Assembly (NCBI GenBank): GCA_017540645.1
Contig: JAFYAQ010000027.1
Span: forward strand, 112,852-176,851
From: Oscillospiraceae bacterium
GTDB taxonomy: Bacteria; Bacillota; Clostridia; Oscillospirales; Oscillospiraceae
Direction: 5' to 3'
DNA length: 64,000 nt
The position numbers were made by a program, and so were the translations under genes. Below, in pieces: positions 55,442 through 64,000 of this stretch. How positions within the stretch are numbered: the first letter of the stretch is position 1; the number at the start of each line of letters is the position of its first letter. The notes beneath the pieces are model-generated. The model worked only from the letters and a program-made list of their open reading frames with translations, did no database searches and was not told the origin of the DNA.

Positions 55442-56738
55442 ATCCCTTTTCCGCGGCGAGCTGATCCCCCCCGGCGCCACGGTGCTCTGCGCCGTCTCCG
55501 GCGGGGCGGACAGCGTGTGCCTGCTCTCCCTGTGCCGGGAGCTTCCCGGCCGGCGGATTCTCTGCGCCCATTTTGACCACGGCATCCGGGGGGAGGAGTC
55601 CCGCCGGGACGCCGCATTCGTGGAATCGCTCTGCCGGTCCTGGGATATCCCCTTCTACTGTCGGCGGGGGGACGTGCCCGCCTGCGCCCGGGAGCGGGGG
55701 CTGAGTCTGGAGACCGCCGGGCGGGAGCTGCGCTATGCTTTTTTGCGCGAAACAGCGGAAAAGACCGGGGCGGATCTGATCGCCACGGCCCACAACCTGA
55801 ACGACAACGCGGAGACCCTGCTCTTCCGTCTGGCCCGGGGCACGGGCCTGCGGGGGCTGACGGGCATCCCCGCCTGCCGGGACGGCATCGTCCGGCCCAT
55901 GCTGGACATCCCCCGGGAGGACATCGAGAGTTACCTGCGGGAGCGGGGCATCTCCTGGGTGGAGGACAGCAGCAATGCGCTGGACGCCGCCGCCCGCAAC
56001 CGCATCCGCCACAGCCTGCTGCCTCTGTTGGAGAGCGTCCATCCCGGCGCGGGGGAGAACATCGCCCGCAGCGTCCAAAACCTCCGGGAGGACGAGGACT
56101 GTCTCACCACCCTGGCGGCGGAAAAGCTCCGCGCCTGGGGCGAGCGGCTGCCCGCGGCAGAGCTTCTGGCTTTGCCCAGGGCCATCTCCAGCCGGGTGCT
56201 GCGCCAGTGGCTGGGGGCGGAACTGCCCAGAGAGCGGGTGGACGCGCTGCTTGCCCTGTGCGAAAGCCGGTCCGGAGCCTTGACACAGGCGGCGGGACGG
56301 CAGGTGCGCCGGGACTTTGACGAGCTGGTGATCGACGAGGGAGAGTCCCCGGCCCTGGCGACCCGGCCCATTGTGCCGGGAGAGCGGGTGGAGCTGCCCG
56401 AGGCGGGGCTGGTCCTGATGTGTGAAAAGCGCCTTCCGGGCGCGGAAATTCAAAGTTCGTTCACCACTTTTTCCTTCCCTTGTGACAATATATGTGATAA
56501 ACTGTCTGTCACATGCCGCCGGGAGGGGGATCGGATCGCCCTGCCGGGGCGAAACGGGACCAAACCCCTGAAAAAACTCTTTATCGAGACCCGTATCCCC
56601 GCCCGGTCGCGGGAGAGCGTGCCGGTGATCCGCCGGGGAGACGCCGTCCTGGCGGTATACGGGCTGGGACAGGCGGAGGACAGCCTGCCCGGACCGGAGG
56701 AAGAGTTCCTCTGTCTGCGATTTGAAAACATGGAATAA
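55428..56738 (+). CDS. tilS: tRNA(Ile)-lysidine synthase
   Basis: Modifies C34 of the CAU-anticodon tRNA(Ile) to lysidine so that it reads AUA; 436 aa. The PP-loop SGGADS is at residues 24-29, and HFDHGIRGEES and TAHNLNDNAETLLFRL follow. C-terminal substrate-recognition domains (about 200-436) are present. The start overlaps dnaB by 14 nt. A stretch at 56445-56515 inside the C-terminal domain is markedly AT-rich compared with the rest of the gene. Confidence 0.95.
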   Translation: MQRAESLFRGELIPPGATVLCAVSGGADSVCLLSLCRELPGRRILCAHFDHGIRGEESRRDAAFVESLCRSWDIPFYCRRGDVPACARERGLSLETAGRELRYAFLRETAEKTGADLIATAHNLNDNAETLLFRLARGTGLRGLTGIPACRDGIVRPMLDIPREDIESYLRERGISWVEDSSNALDAAARNRIRHSLLPLLESVHPGAGENIARSVQNLREDEDCLTTLAAEKLRAWGERLPAAELLALPRAISSRVLRQWLGAELPRERVDALLALCESRSGALTQAAGRQVRRDFDELVIDEGESPALATRPIVPGERVELPEAGLVLMCEKRLPGAEIQSSFTTFSFPCDNICDKLSVTCRREGDRIALPGRNGTKPLKKLFIETRIPARSRESVPVIRRGDAVLAVYGLGQAEDSLPGPEEEFLCLRFENME

Positions 56739-56782
56739 TATATGAGGGAAATATCGTATTTTTTTCGGAGGATATTGAGACA

Positions 56783-57328
56783 ATGGCAATGAGAGACGAC
56801 ATAGAATCCATCCTGCTCACGGAGGAACAGCTGCAGAAGCGGATCCGGGAGATGGGTCAGGAGATCTCCCGGGATTACGCCGACCGGAACCCCATTTTTA
56901 TCGGTGTTCTGAAGGGCTGTTTTATGTTCATGGCGGACCTGGTGCGCAATGTGGATGTGCCATGCAGCATTGATTTTATGGCGGTTTCCTCCTACGGGAA
57001 CTCCACCACCACCACCGGCGCGGTGAAGATCACCAAGGACCTGCGGGAGGATATCGAGGGCCGGGACGTGGTCATCGTGGAAGATATCCTGGATTCCGGC
57101 GTCACGCTCCATTATCTGACCGGGTTCCTTCAGAACCGGAGACCCGCCTCCATTACCATCGCCACGCTGCTGGATAAGCCCGCCCGCCGAAAGGCGGAGG
57201 TGTACGCCAAATATGCCGGCTTTGAAGTGCCCGACGCCTTTGTGGTGGGCTACGGCCTGGATTACGCGGAAAAATATCGGAACCTGCCCTACATCGGAAT
57301 ACTCAAGCCGGAGATCTACACAAAATAA
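56783..57328 (+). CDS. hpt: Hypoxanthine phosphoribosyltransferase
   Basis: Purine-salvage enzyme converting hypoxanthine or guanine plus PRPP to IMP or GMP; 181 aa. The PRPP-binding motif is VVIVEDILDSGVTL, and the N-terminal flexible loop region includes FMAVSSYGNSTTTTGAV. tilS-hpt-ftsH is a conserved Firmicutes cluster. GGAGG lies 12 nt before ATG 56783; a second ATG two codons on would be equally compatible. Confidence 0.97.
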   Translation: MAMRDDIESILLTEEQLQKRIREMGQEISRDYADRNPIFIGVLKGCFMFMADLVRNVDVPCSIDFMAVSSYGNSTTTTGAVKITKDLREDIEGRDVVIVEDILDSGVTLHYLTGFLQNRRPASITIATLLDKPARRKAEVYAKYAGFEVPDAFVVGYGLDYAEKYRNLPYIGILKPEIYTK

Positions 57329-57339
57329 AATCCTTGTGC

Positions 57340-57455
57340 GGCGGGGGCACCCGCCTCCACCTCACGAGCAAGCTCGTTCGGCGCATGTGCTTAACGAGTC
57401 GCGCCGCGTGCGATAAGCGCGAGTCTCTCGATTGAGAAACTCGTTTCCCAATCGA
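57340..57455. repeat. Structured intergenic repeat, copy B (inverted)
   Basis: The hpt-ftsH gap carries a second copy of the 6.5-kb element in opposite orientation. It contains an imperfect 13+13 palindrome (57428-57440/57443-57455, apex GAAAC-TC-GTTTC), the shared block 57401-57429 (reverse complement contains ACTCGCGCTTATCGCAC), ACGAGC-AA-GCTCGT (57364-57377) and GGCGGG-GGCA-CCCGCC (57340-57355). The arms of the first palindrome differ from copy A but remain complementary. No promoter for ftsH is evident in the gap, so ftsH is probably read through this element. Confidence 0.75.
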
Positions 57456-57489
57456 AGTAACCTTAGCCCCAAGAAAGAAGGGAACGCAT

Positions 57490-59430
57490 TTGAATTCACG
57501 ACCCACAAACAACAGATCCCGGCAGATCGGATTCTATATCCTGATCCTTGTGCTGCTGATCGGCACCATCTACTCCATGACCCGCAAGGAGGAAGAGACG
57601 GAGCTGATCTACTCGGACGTGGTCTCTCTTTTCCAGCAGGAGAAGGTGGAGTCCTTTACCATCGACACCGACGGAAATCTGACCATGAAGCTCCGGGAAC
57701 CGTTCCGGGGTTCGACCGAGCTGAGCTACCGTGTAGGAGCGTTCAGCGTGTTCTACACCGACCTGAACGATTTGATCCAGGAGCAGAAGGACGCGGGCAT
57801 CCTGACCGAGTATGACTACGCTCCGGCCTGGGAGGCCAGCTGGTGGCTGAGCCTGATCCCCTATCTCATCATCTTCGGGGTGATGGGCTTCCTGTGGTAC
57901 GGGATGATGCGCTCCGCCCAGGGCGGCGCCGGCGGCGTTATGCGCTTTTCCAAGGCCCGCACCCGTCTGGGCAGCGAGAGCAAGCAGAAAAAGACCTTTG
58001 CCGACGTGGCCGGAGCCGACGAGGAGAAGGAAGAACTCCAGGAGATCGTGGAGTATCTGAAAAACCCCAAGGCTTACGCGGAAATGGGCGCCCGCATCCC
58101 CAAGGGCGTACTGCTGGTGGGACCTCCGGGCACCGGCAAGACCCTGCTGGCCAAAGCGGTAGCCGGCGAGGCGGGGGTGGAATTCCTCTCCATCTCCGGT
58201 TCCGACTTTGTGGAGCTGTATGTGGGCGTGGGCGCCGGGCGCGTCCGGGACCTGTTCGAGCAGGCCAAGAAAGCCGCTCCCGCCATCATTTTCATCGACG
58301 AGATCGATGCTGTGGGCCGGCAGCGCGGCTCCGGTCTGGGCGGCGGCCACGACGAACGGGAGCAGACCCTCAACCAGCTCCTGGTGGAGATGGACGGCTT
58401 CTCCGACAACGAGGGCGTCATCGTCATGGCGGCCACCAACCGGGCCGACATCCTGGACAACGCCCTGCTGCGCCCCGGCCGCTTTGACCGGCGGGTGTAC
58501 GTGGGCCTGCCCGATATCAAGGGCCGTGCCGCCATTCTGAAGGTCCACGCCAGGGGCAAGCCCCTGGGCGACGACGTGGATCTGACCGATATCGCCAAGG
58601 GCACCCCCGGCTTCACCGGTGCGGATCTGGAAAACCTCCTGAACGAGGCCGCTCTGCTGGCGGTGCGCCGGCACCGGAAGTTTATCCAGCAGGCGGATAT
58701 CGACGACGCCATTTTGAAGGTCTCCATGGGCCCGGAGAAAAAGAGCCGGGTCATCCCCGAGGAGGCCCGTCGGCTGACCGCCTATCACGAATCCGGCCAC
58801 GCCGTCGCGGCCCACTTCCTGGAGCATGTGGACCCGGTGCAGTATATCACCATCATCCCCCGGGGCCAGGCCGGCGGCTTCACCCTGTTCCGCCCCCAAC
58901 AGGACAAGACCTTCCGTTCCCGCTCCGAGATGTTTGAGAACATCGTGGTGTCTCTGGGCGGCCGGATCGCGGAGAAGATCTTCCTGGACGACATCTCCAC
59001 CGGCGCCAGCGGGGACATCCAGCAGGCTTCGGAGATCGCCCGGAACATGGTCACCGTCTACGGCATGAGCGACCGTCTGGGCCCCATCAGCTATGACTCC
59101 TCCGGCCACAGCATCTTTATCGGCCGGGATTTCGGCCAGACCAAGAGCTACAGCGAGGAGACCGCCGCCATCATCGACGAGGAGGTCAAGCGCATCTTCG
59201 ACGAGGCCGGCGAAAAGTGCGAGACCATCCTCCGGGAGCACGCCCCCCTGCTGGACGGCCTGGCCCAGTACCTGCTTATCAACGAGACCATGGACGGCGA
59301 CGACTTCGCCAAATACTGCGACACCGGCATCCTGCCCGAGAACCGGGTGGGCCGTGAGGAAAAGAATCCGGCCCCGTCCGAGAGCAAAGGTCCGGACGCC
59401 AGCGAAGCTCCCCAGCCCGAAGCGGACTGA
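57490..59430 (+). CDS. ftsH: ATP-dependent zinc metalloprotease FtsH
   Basis: Membrane-bound AAA+ protease that degrades misfolded and regulatory proteins; 646 aa. TTG 57490 follows GAAGGGA. Two membrane segments (about 12-30 and 117-138) flank an extracytoplasmic domain. Walker A GPPGTGKT is near residue 211, then the pore motif, [15 protein letters not shown], the SRH region ([18 protein letters not shown]), and the zinc motif H433-E434-S-G-H437. It closes the gdpP-to-ftsH housekeeping block. Confidence 0.98.
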   Translation: MNSRPTNNRSRQIGFYILILVLLIGTIYSMTRKEEETELIYSDVVSLFQQEKVESFTIDTDGNLTMKLREPFRGSTELSYRVGAFSVFYTDLNDLIQEQKDAGILTEYDYAPAWEASWWLSLIPYLIIFGVMGFLWYGMMRSAQGGAGGVMRFSKARTRLGSESKQKKTFADVAGADEEKEELQEIVEYLKNPKAYAEMGARIPKGVLLVGPPGTGKTLLAKAVAGEAGVEFLSISGSDFVELYVGVGAGRVRDLFEQAKKAAPAIIFIDEIDAVGRQRGSGLGGGHDEREQTLNQLLVEMDGFSDNEGVIVMAATNRADILDNALLRPGRFDRRVYVGLPDIKGRAAILKVHARGKPLGDDVDLTDIAKGTPGFTGADLENLLNEAALLAVRRHRKFIQQADIDDAILKVSMGPEKKSRVIPEEARRLTAYHESGHAVAAHFLEHVDPVQYITIIPRGQAGGFTLFRPQQDKTFRSRSEMFENIVVSLGGRIAEKIFLDDISTGASGDIQQASEIARNMVTVYGMSDRLGPISYDSSGHSIFIGRDFGQTKSYSEETAAIIDEEVKRIFDEAGEKCETILREHAPLLDGLAQYLLINETMDGDDFAKYCDTGILPENRVGREEKNPAPSESKGPDASEAPQPEAD

Positions 59431-59460
59431 CGGGATCGAAAAAGAATAAGACGACATTCG

Positions 59461-59508
59461 GCAAAGAGGACGCCTCCAAGCTTTTCGGCTTGGAGGCGTC
59501 CCCTTTGC
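59461..59508. terminator. Bidirectional terminator between ftsH and the LysR gene
   Basis: A 21-bp stem with one mismatch (59461-59481/59488-59508, GGACGCCTCCAAGC core) and loop TTTTCG abuts the LysR stop codon at 59509. It ends both convergent transcripts. Confidence 0.85.
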
Positions 59509-60435
59509 TTATACCCGGATCGACGGATCGGTGACGTTGAAGTAATCCAGGACGAAGTCCCAGAAATCCTGCTCCGCTTCCCACATAAGAGAGTTCTTTT
59601 TTCGGAGTATGCCTATCGTACACTTGCGAGTATCGTTCCGGACGGTAAATGCTCTCAGCTGCGGACACAGCCTCCTGGCCTGAGGAAGACAAAACTCCGG
59701 AATGAAAGCGACCCCGACGCCGGCCTCGATCAATGACATCTTGGAGGTAAACTCCTCTACTTTGCAGTAGATATGCGGATAGTATCCGGCTTCGCTGCAA
59801 TAAGAGTAGGTTATTTCCTGGAAGATGATACTTACATCGTAATGAAGAATGAAACGGGCGTCCCTGAACATGGACATGTCAACTTCCGTAACATCCTCCG
59901 GGATATCCATGTATCCGGCTTTCATGATCAGAACATTCCCCGAGGTGAGCAGCGGCTGAACGATCCAGGAAACCTCATGCTGCACCATGGTGCGTTCTGT
60001 GGCGATTTCCGGTGAAATGGCCCGGAAAAGAAAGCAGGGCTCCTCCCCATAGTGCATGGGGTCTCTGCATATATGAAAGTTTACCAGGGGGTTCAGCTTC
60101 AGATATTCCCCGACGCATTCTCCGATGATCGGGGCAAACGCCCAGTTCTGGATCGTGATCGTGCCGTTCGTGTCATACTTGGAATTTCTGGCCGTCATGA
60201 TTCCGGAGTCAAGATAGGCCAGCGATTTTTGGGCGCTTTCGTAAAACCGCTGCCCGGCTTCGTTGAGCTTTATGCGGCTGCCGACGCGGTCAAAAAGCTT
60301 TACCTGCAGTTCATCCTCCAGTGTGCGGATGGCTTTGCTCAGCGCGGGCTGTGAGATGTTCAAAATATCGGCGGTCCGGGACATGTGCTGCTGATTGGCC
60401 AATTGGATAAAGTATCGTACGTTACGCAGTTCCAT
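59509..60435 (-). CDS. LysR family transcriptional regulator (hydrolase/transporter locus)
   Basis: A 308-aa LysR regulator. ATG 60435 follows GGGAGG at 7 nt; an earlier in-frame start would add 12 residues without a ribosome-binding site. The HTH is at about residues 17-38 (SRTADILNISQPALSKAIRTLE), with an effector domain from about 90. It diverges from the hydrolase-transporter genes. Its base composition is lower in GC than the housekeeping block next door, which fits an accessory gene. Confidence 0.92.
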   Translation of the reverse strand: MELRNVRYFIQLANQQHMSRTADILNISQPALSKAIRTLEDELQVKLFDRVGSRIKLNEAGQRFYESAQKSLAYLDSGIMTARNSKYDTNGTITIQNWAFAPIIGECVGEYLKLNPLVNFHICRDPMHYGEEPCFLFRAISPEIATERTMVQHEVSWIVQPLLTSGNVLIMKAGYMDIPEDVTEVDMSMFRDARFILHYDVSIIFQEITYSYCSEAGYYPHIYCKVEEFTSKMSLIEAGVGVAFIPEFCLPQARRLCPQLRAFTVRNDTRKCTIGILRKKNSLMWEAEQDFWDFVLDYFNVTDPSIRV

Positions 60436-60519
60436 TTGCTGCCTCCCGTCTTTTTTATAACCAATTTGCATCTGATAGCCTTCCGAAGAGGAAGAAACCC
60501 AGGGCTTTTTCGAAGGTCA

Positions 60520-60535
60520 ATAACTTGTAGGTTAT
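60520..60535. promoter_or_regulatory. Candidate LysR operator in the divergent gap
   Basis: ATAAC-TTGTAG-GTTAT is a perfect 5+5 inverted repeat of LysR-box type. It lies about 20 nt upstream of the -35 of the hydrolase promoter and about 85 nt from the LysR start. Confidence 0.6.
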
Positions 60536-60556
60536 CAATGGGTATACTAAACAGAA

Positions 60557-60585
60557 TTGCGAGATTTGTCAACAGAAAGTATATT
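60557..60585 (+). promoter_or_regulatory. Promoter of the hydrolase-transporter genes
   Basis: TTGCGA (60557-60562), a 17-nt spacer and TATATT (60580-60585) lie 35 nt before the TTG start. Confidence 0.6.
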
Positions 60586-60620
60586 GAGTTTGTCCAAAAG
60601 AGAGTAAAGGAGGATGAGAA

Positions 60621-62135
60621 TTGAAGCAAGCGGAATTGCCTAAAATCGGGGAGGATCTGCTGAATCGGGACAAGTTTGGAGACCTGGAAAGGGGACCGGC
60701 GCAGGAATTCAAGTGGTTAACATGGACGTTTTCCATGGATCCGGCGTTGGATTATGTGGGCGTTCCGGGAGATGGGATCGGCGAGTTTGATTTTCGCCTG
60801 TTTGTCCCCCGTACGGAGCCAGGACTGACCTATCCGCTGGTTGCGGTGTTCGGGGGAATGGCAATGGATAACTGCATGACCCCGGAAAAAAACTTTTACG
60901 CCGCGGACAGCGCCAATTATGCGACGCCGGCCAACCAGGCATCGAATCCCTGCTATGTAATGAATTTCAATATCCCCTTTGAGGCCTGCGCCAGCTATGA
61001 AGCGGAAATGGTCTACATGGACCAGTTTGCAAGGCTGATAGAGCATATCGGGGAGCAGTACGGCAACATTGACCGGGAACGGATCTATCTGTCCGGATTC
61101 TCCATGGGGGCGGGATTCGCCTATGAAGCGGCGTCTCTCCATCCCGATCTGCCGGCGGCCCTGCTGATAAACGCGGGCACGACCGTACATACCACCTGGG
61201 GAGACCAATGCGACATGGCGGCCCTCAGCCGATCGGACGCCAACATGCTCATTCTTCACGGCAACCGGGATATCGCCATTCCGGTCAATGAAGCCTACCG
61301 GACGTTCAACCGGCTTCGGGATCTTGGGAAAAAGAACATCGAACTGAGAATCGTTGAAGGCGGGCACGAGGGCGGTCGGCTGACGTCGCCGGAAGGACTT
61401 ACCGAATACACACAGTGGCTGTTTGCCCAGCGAAAGGATCATCCCTTTACCGACACCCCGATCCTCAGGGAAAAAGGCGAGTACAAAGACTATCTCTGGC
61501 AGGGCTACCAGCTTTATTCCACCGATCCCGCATGGGCCGTGGCAGAACCCTATGCCTCTTGGCAGGAGCCGCTGCAAAACCGGACCTGGGAAAAGCTTAA
61601 GAAGCAGGCCATACCCTTTGCAAACGGAGAGGGCGGATGCGGCCGGACAGCGATGGGACGCGTCCGGATCCCCTGTGAACTGGTAACCACCTATGACGAT
61701 GCCGGAACGGACATGATGCAGCCCGGCGATATGATCACCCTCGTTCCGGGCGACAGCCTTGCCGTGACCCCGCAGGGATATACCGGAGAATTGGGGGATG
61801 ACGCCGAGGCCTTTCGGCGCGAATGGAAGGTCGACTGGATCCTGCTGGAGGGCGACGTTACGGCGATACGGCTGAGCGAAGATGCCAGTATTGAGCCGAT
61901 TATGCGGCCGGAGACGGTGACCCTGACCTACGGCGGCGGGGTGAATCATGGCGGGTCGATCTCGACGCCCAATGCATTGAATGGCAAGACGCCGTACGTT
62001 CGGATCGACACGGCCCGGAATGCCAAAGACGGGATCGTCAGGGTGGCTCTCCGTTTCTCGCGCTGTCTGCCCGACGGCAGTTATGCCTCATACTGCCATC
62101 AAGTCCAGTTCAGGGTCAAGGTGCTTCCCGCGTAA
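60621..62135 (+). CDS. Cytoplasmic alpha/beta hydrolase with a long C-terminal extension
   Basis: A 504-aa protein; TTG 60621 follows AAGGAGG at 7 nt. There is no signal peptide. The catalytic domain (about residues 60-270) has nucleophile S161 in SGFSMGAG, acid D217 in HGNRDIAIP and H249 in GGHEGG, a dienelactone-hydrolase or prolyl-oligopeptidase-like arrangement. The remaining 230 residues are unfamiliar, with a beta-rich end (AKDGIVRVALRFSR). It is co-directional with an anion transporter and probably controlled by the divergent LysR protein, so an ester of an organic acid is a plausible substrate. Confidence 0.8.
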   Translation: MKQAELPKIGEDLLNRDKFGDLERGPAQEFKWLTWTFSMDPALDYVGVPGDGIGEFDFRLFVPRTEPGLTYPLVAVFGGMAMDNCMTPEKNFYAADSANYATPANQASNPCYVMNFNIPFEACASYEAEMVYMDQFARLIEHIGEQYGNIDRERIYLSGFSMGAGFAYEAASLHPDLPAALLINAGTTVHTTWGDQCDMAALSRSDANMLILHGNRDIAIPVNEAYRTFNRLRDLGKKNIELRIVEGGHEGGRLTSPEGLTEYTQWLFAQRKDHPFTDTPILREKGEYKDYLWQGYQLYSTDPAWAVAEPYASWQEPLQNRTWEKLKKQAIPFANGEGGCGRTAMGRVRIPCELVTTYDDAGTDMMQPGDMITLVPGDSLAVTPQGYTGELGDDAEAFRREWKVDWILLEGDVTAIRLSEDASIEPIMRPETVTLTYGGGVNHGGSISTPNALNGKTPYVRIDTARNAKDGIVRVALRFSRCLPDGSYASYCHQVQFRVKVLPA

Positions 62136-62275
62136 CTGCCGGGCAAAGCGCTGTCCCCCTCGGGTGAACCCGTCATTGCTGCGCCGGGAGACAGTATACG
62201 CTTTGGATCCGGAGTATCCAAGTCATGAGAAAGAAAACCAATCGGCAATAAATTATTAAAAAGGAGAAAGAGAAA

Positions 62276-63559
62276 ATGAACATCGGTTTAATCGTCACGG
62301 TAATTGCCTTCCTGTTTGTGATCGCCAGTCTGATGACAGGATTCGTTGCTCCGTCCGTTGCCTGCGGACTGTCCTGCGCTGTCCTCTGGCTCTTCGGCGT
62401 GCTGGACATGTCGGAGGTGTTTTCGAACTTTGTTTCCGATACCATCATCGTGATGATCGGGATGCTGATCGTGATTGCCGCCCTGATGAAGACAAGCTTT
62501 CTGTGGCACATCTCCAATAAGCTGAAGAACTCCAAAGCGAACAGCGTTACGATCCTCCTCCTGATCGCTCTCATCGGGCCGTTTATTCTCGGCCAGTTTA
62601 TCGGCGGTGTTACGGCTATGATCGCCGTTCTCCCCCTGCTGCTTGCCGTTGCAAAGGAACTGAAAGTGTCCCCCACGGTTCTGGTCCTTCCCGCTTCTGT
62701 CGGCTCTCAGGTCGGCCTTGTCGCGCTGCCCATCGGTATGGCTGCCTCCATGTTCCTGATGAAAAACCAGATGATGGCGAACGTCGGATGCTTTGAGGAA
62801 CTGGGATTCTGGGATCTCTGCTTCACCAGACTCCCCGGCATCATTGTCACCATGGCTTTCATTCTGCTCGGCGGCTGGAAACTTCTTCCCAAGCGTGAGC
62901 TCGCGGATACCTCTGCCCTGGAGGGAAGCGACGACGTCATTGTGAAATCCACCCTCCCCAGATGGAAGGAGATCGCCGCTTATGTGATCTTTGTGGGCTC
63001 CCTGCTTGCGATGATTTTCAGCACCCAGCTTGGTCTCTCCATCCCGCTGATTGCCACCATCTCCGCTTTCCTGTGCCCCGCGCTGGGGATCCTGAACGAA
63101 AAAGAGATGTTCCGGTCGATCAACTGGAGTCTGGTCTTTATGATGGGCTTCCTGCTGTCTCTCGCGACGGCCCTGAATAATTGCGGCCTTGGCAATATGA
63201 TCGCGTCGGCCATGCAGGGCGCGTTCGGCATGGGCGCGATGCCCGCGGTGATCATCGTATTCCTGGTCTGTGTTCTGTTGACGCAGTTTATGGACAACAT
63301 GTCCCTGATCATGATCCTGTCCCCCATCTGCATTATGGCCTGCGTGCAGAACGGCATCAGCGCTCTCCCCATCGTGTGTGCCATCGACGCTTCCTGCCTG
63401 GCCTCCTACAGCACTCCCATGTCCGCCCCCAGTTCCCTGGTCGCTTACCAGATGGGCGGTTACAGTCTGAAGGAAATGATCAAGTTCACCTTCCCGATGA
63501 TCCTGATCAGCTCCCTGGTATCGGTTTTCTGGATCCCCTTCTACTTCAGCATCCGCTGA
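62276..63559 (+). CDS. DASS/SLC13-like anion transporter (ion transporter superfamily)
   Basis: A 427-aa integral membrane protein with about 10-11 hydrophobic segments and a short cytoplasmic loop near residue 210 (KRELADTSALEGSDD). Two hairpin-like segments, GGVTAMIAVLPLLLAVAKEL and FMDNMSLIMILSPICIMAC, resemble the paired re-entrant motifs of the ion transporter superfamily (DASS, CitMHS, ArsB). The classic SNT is not intact. It likely moves di- or tricarboxylates with Na+. AAAAAGGAG precedes the ATG; the gap to the hydrolase is 140 nt with nothing else visible. Confidence 0.82.
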   Translation: MNIGLIVTVIAFLFVIASLMTGFVAPSVACGLSCAVLWLFGVLDMSEVFSNFVSDTIIVMIGMLIVIAALMKTSFLWHISNKLKNSKANSVTILLLIALIGPFILGQFIGGVTAMIAVLPLLLAVAKELKVSPTVLVLPASVGSQVGLVALPIGMAASMFLMKNQMMANVGCFEELGFWDLCFTRLPGIIVTMAFILLGGWKLLPKRELADTSALEGSDDVIVKSTLPRWKEIAAYVIFVGSLLAMIFSTQLGLSIPLIATISAFLCPALGILNEKEMFRSINWSLVFMMGFLLSLATALNNCGLGNMIASAMQGAFGMGAMPAVIIVFLVCVLLTQFMDNMSLIMILSPICIMACVQNGISALPIVCAIDASCLASYSTPMSAPSSLVAYQMGGYSLKEMIKFTFPMILISSLVSVFWIPFYFSIR

Positions 63560-63700
63560 TTCGATTGCTGCGCGGCCTGCCGCGGATGCGGCAAGCGCGA
63601 TATGCGACAACGGCGGCTCCCTCCTTCCTTTTGAATCGGGGGAGCAACAGAATCATCCAAAGAACATCTTCTCCCTAAAATGCGAAAGGAAACGACCGTC

Positions 63701-64000
63701 ATGTCAAAGAATCATACCGCCTCTGCCGGCCCCAGCCCCGAGTTTCTGGAAATGCTGAAGCTGATCGAGCCCATTCAGCTTTTTGACGATTACTACTTCG
63801 TGGGCTGCCGCCTGGTAGGCTTCCACATCCTCAAGACCAGCGAAGGCCTGGTGCTGTTTGATTCCGGCGACGACTGGGAGAGCGCCTGGGAGCGCATCCT
63901 GCTGCCGGGGCTCAAAAAACTGGGCCTGGAAAAGGAAAAGCTCTGCATGCTGCTGCTGACCCACGGCCACTTCGACCACTACCTGGGGGCGGTGGACGTA
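63701..64000 (+). CDS. MBL-fold metallo-hydrolase (partial, 3' end outside the window)
   Basis: The first 100 codons of a metallo-beta-lactamase-fold protein. ATG 63701 follows AAAGGA. The zinc motif HxHxDH is complete: H88, H90, D92, H93 in LLTHGHFDHYLGA, preceded by the strand GLVLFDSGDD. The reading frame is open to the last base. Its role cannot be told from this part; it lies downstream of the hydrolase and transporter genes and may belong to the same pathway. No U-run terminator is visible between the transporter and this gene. Confidence 0.88.
   Translation, partial: MSKNHTASAGPSPEFLEMLKLIEPIQLFDDYYFVGCRLVGFHILKTSEGLVLFDSGDDWESAWERILLPGLKKLGLEKEKLCMLLLTHGHFDHYLGAVDV

Noticed and set aside
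63575..63605. A third copy of the 6.5/57.4-kb repeat after the DASS-like transporter
   Set aside because: Only a loose match (GCGGATGCGGCAAGCGCGA) to the shared block, with no matching palindrome beside it. It is too weak to call.

Overview
The window looks like chromosomal DNA from a high-GC, Gram-positive gut-type Clostridium relative, most likely Oscillospiraceae. The evidence is a G+C-rich backbone with strong GGAGG ribosome-binding sites, many TTG and GTG starts, a SpoVB-like flippase, RqcP, GdpP, a tilS-hpt-ftsH cluster, lipoproteins with Pro/Thr or Gly/Ser tethers, and gut-style sugar loci. I see no rRNA or tRNA gene, CRISPR array, prophage or transposase gene. The two ends cut through genes: a TRAP permease on the left and an MBL-fold hydrolase on the right.

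Layout. 1-2.9 kb (minus): TAXI-type TRAP transporter. 3.0-4.8 kb (minus): BspA-like leucine-rich-repeat lipoprotein. 5.0-13.0 kb (plus): miaB, a TIM-barrel sugar isomerase, mutS, SpoVB-like flippase, HU and lspA. 13.0-15.1 kb (minus): rqcP coupled to a small P-loop NTPase, then pgi. 15.4-26.9 kb (plus): a raffinose/sucrose-type locus with ABC binding protein, two permeases, YesL protein, GH36 alpha-galactosidase, GH32 sucrose hydrolase, MsmK-type ATPase, GH13 alpha-glucosidase and an esterase. 26.9-30.7 kb: fumC and malic enzyme (minus), diverging from a LysR regulator. 30.8-34.3 kb: split transketolase plus an Asp/Glu-racemase-like protein (minus), diverging from a second LysR regulator. 34.4-39.6 kb: lipoprotein, orphan sugar-binding lipoprotein, malQ, and a fusion of a FUSC-like membrane domain with a degenerate HAD domain. 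39.7-45.3 kb: MacAB-like export operon with two adaptors. 45.5-50.3 kb: envelope module (phosphodiester glycosidase, membrane-anchored protein, lipoprotein esterase) followed by an XRE membrane regulator. 50.4-51.4 kb (minus): sugar nucleotidyltransferase. 51.6-59.4 kb: gdpP, rplI, dnaB, tilS, hpt, ftsH. 59.5-64.0 kb: a third LysR regulator diverging from an alpha/beta hydrolase, a DASS-like anion transporter and an MBL-fold hydrolase.

How the genes may work together. The sugar locus imports an oligosaccharide and should release galactose, fructose and glucose in the cytoplasm. The released hexoses could feed pgi and the split transketolase nearby. Malic enzyme and fumarase link fumarate, malate and pyruvate under a LysR regulator.

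Most unusual observations. (1) Two copies of a structured intergenic repeat, at about 6.5 and 57.4 kb, have stem arms that differ in sequence but stay complementary. (2) A fusion protein carries a HAD domain that has lost its catalytic residues. (3) Strong hairpins recur between co-directional genes, often just after a solute-binding-protein gene. (4) A very long palindrome after malQ resembles the REP-type repeats associated with Y1 transposases. (5) Three LysR intergenic regions each contain a candidate palindromic operator. (6) An uncharacterised P-loop NTPase is translationally coupled to rqcP.
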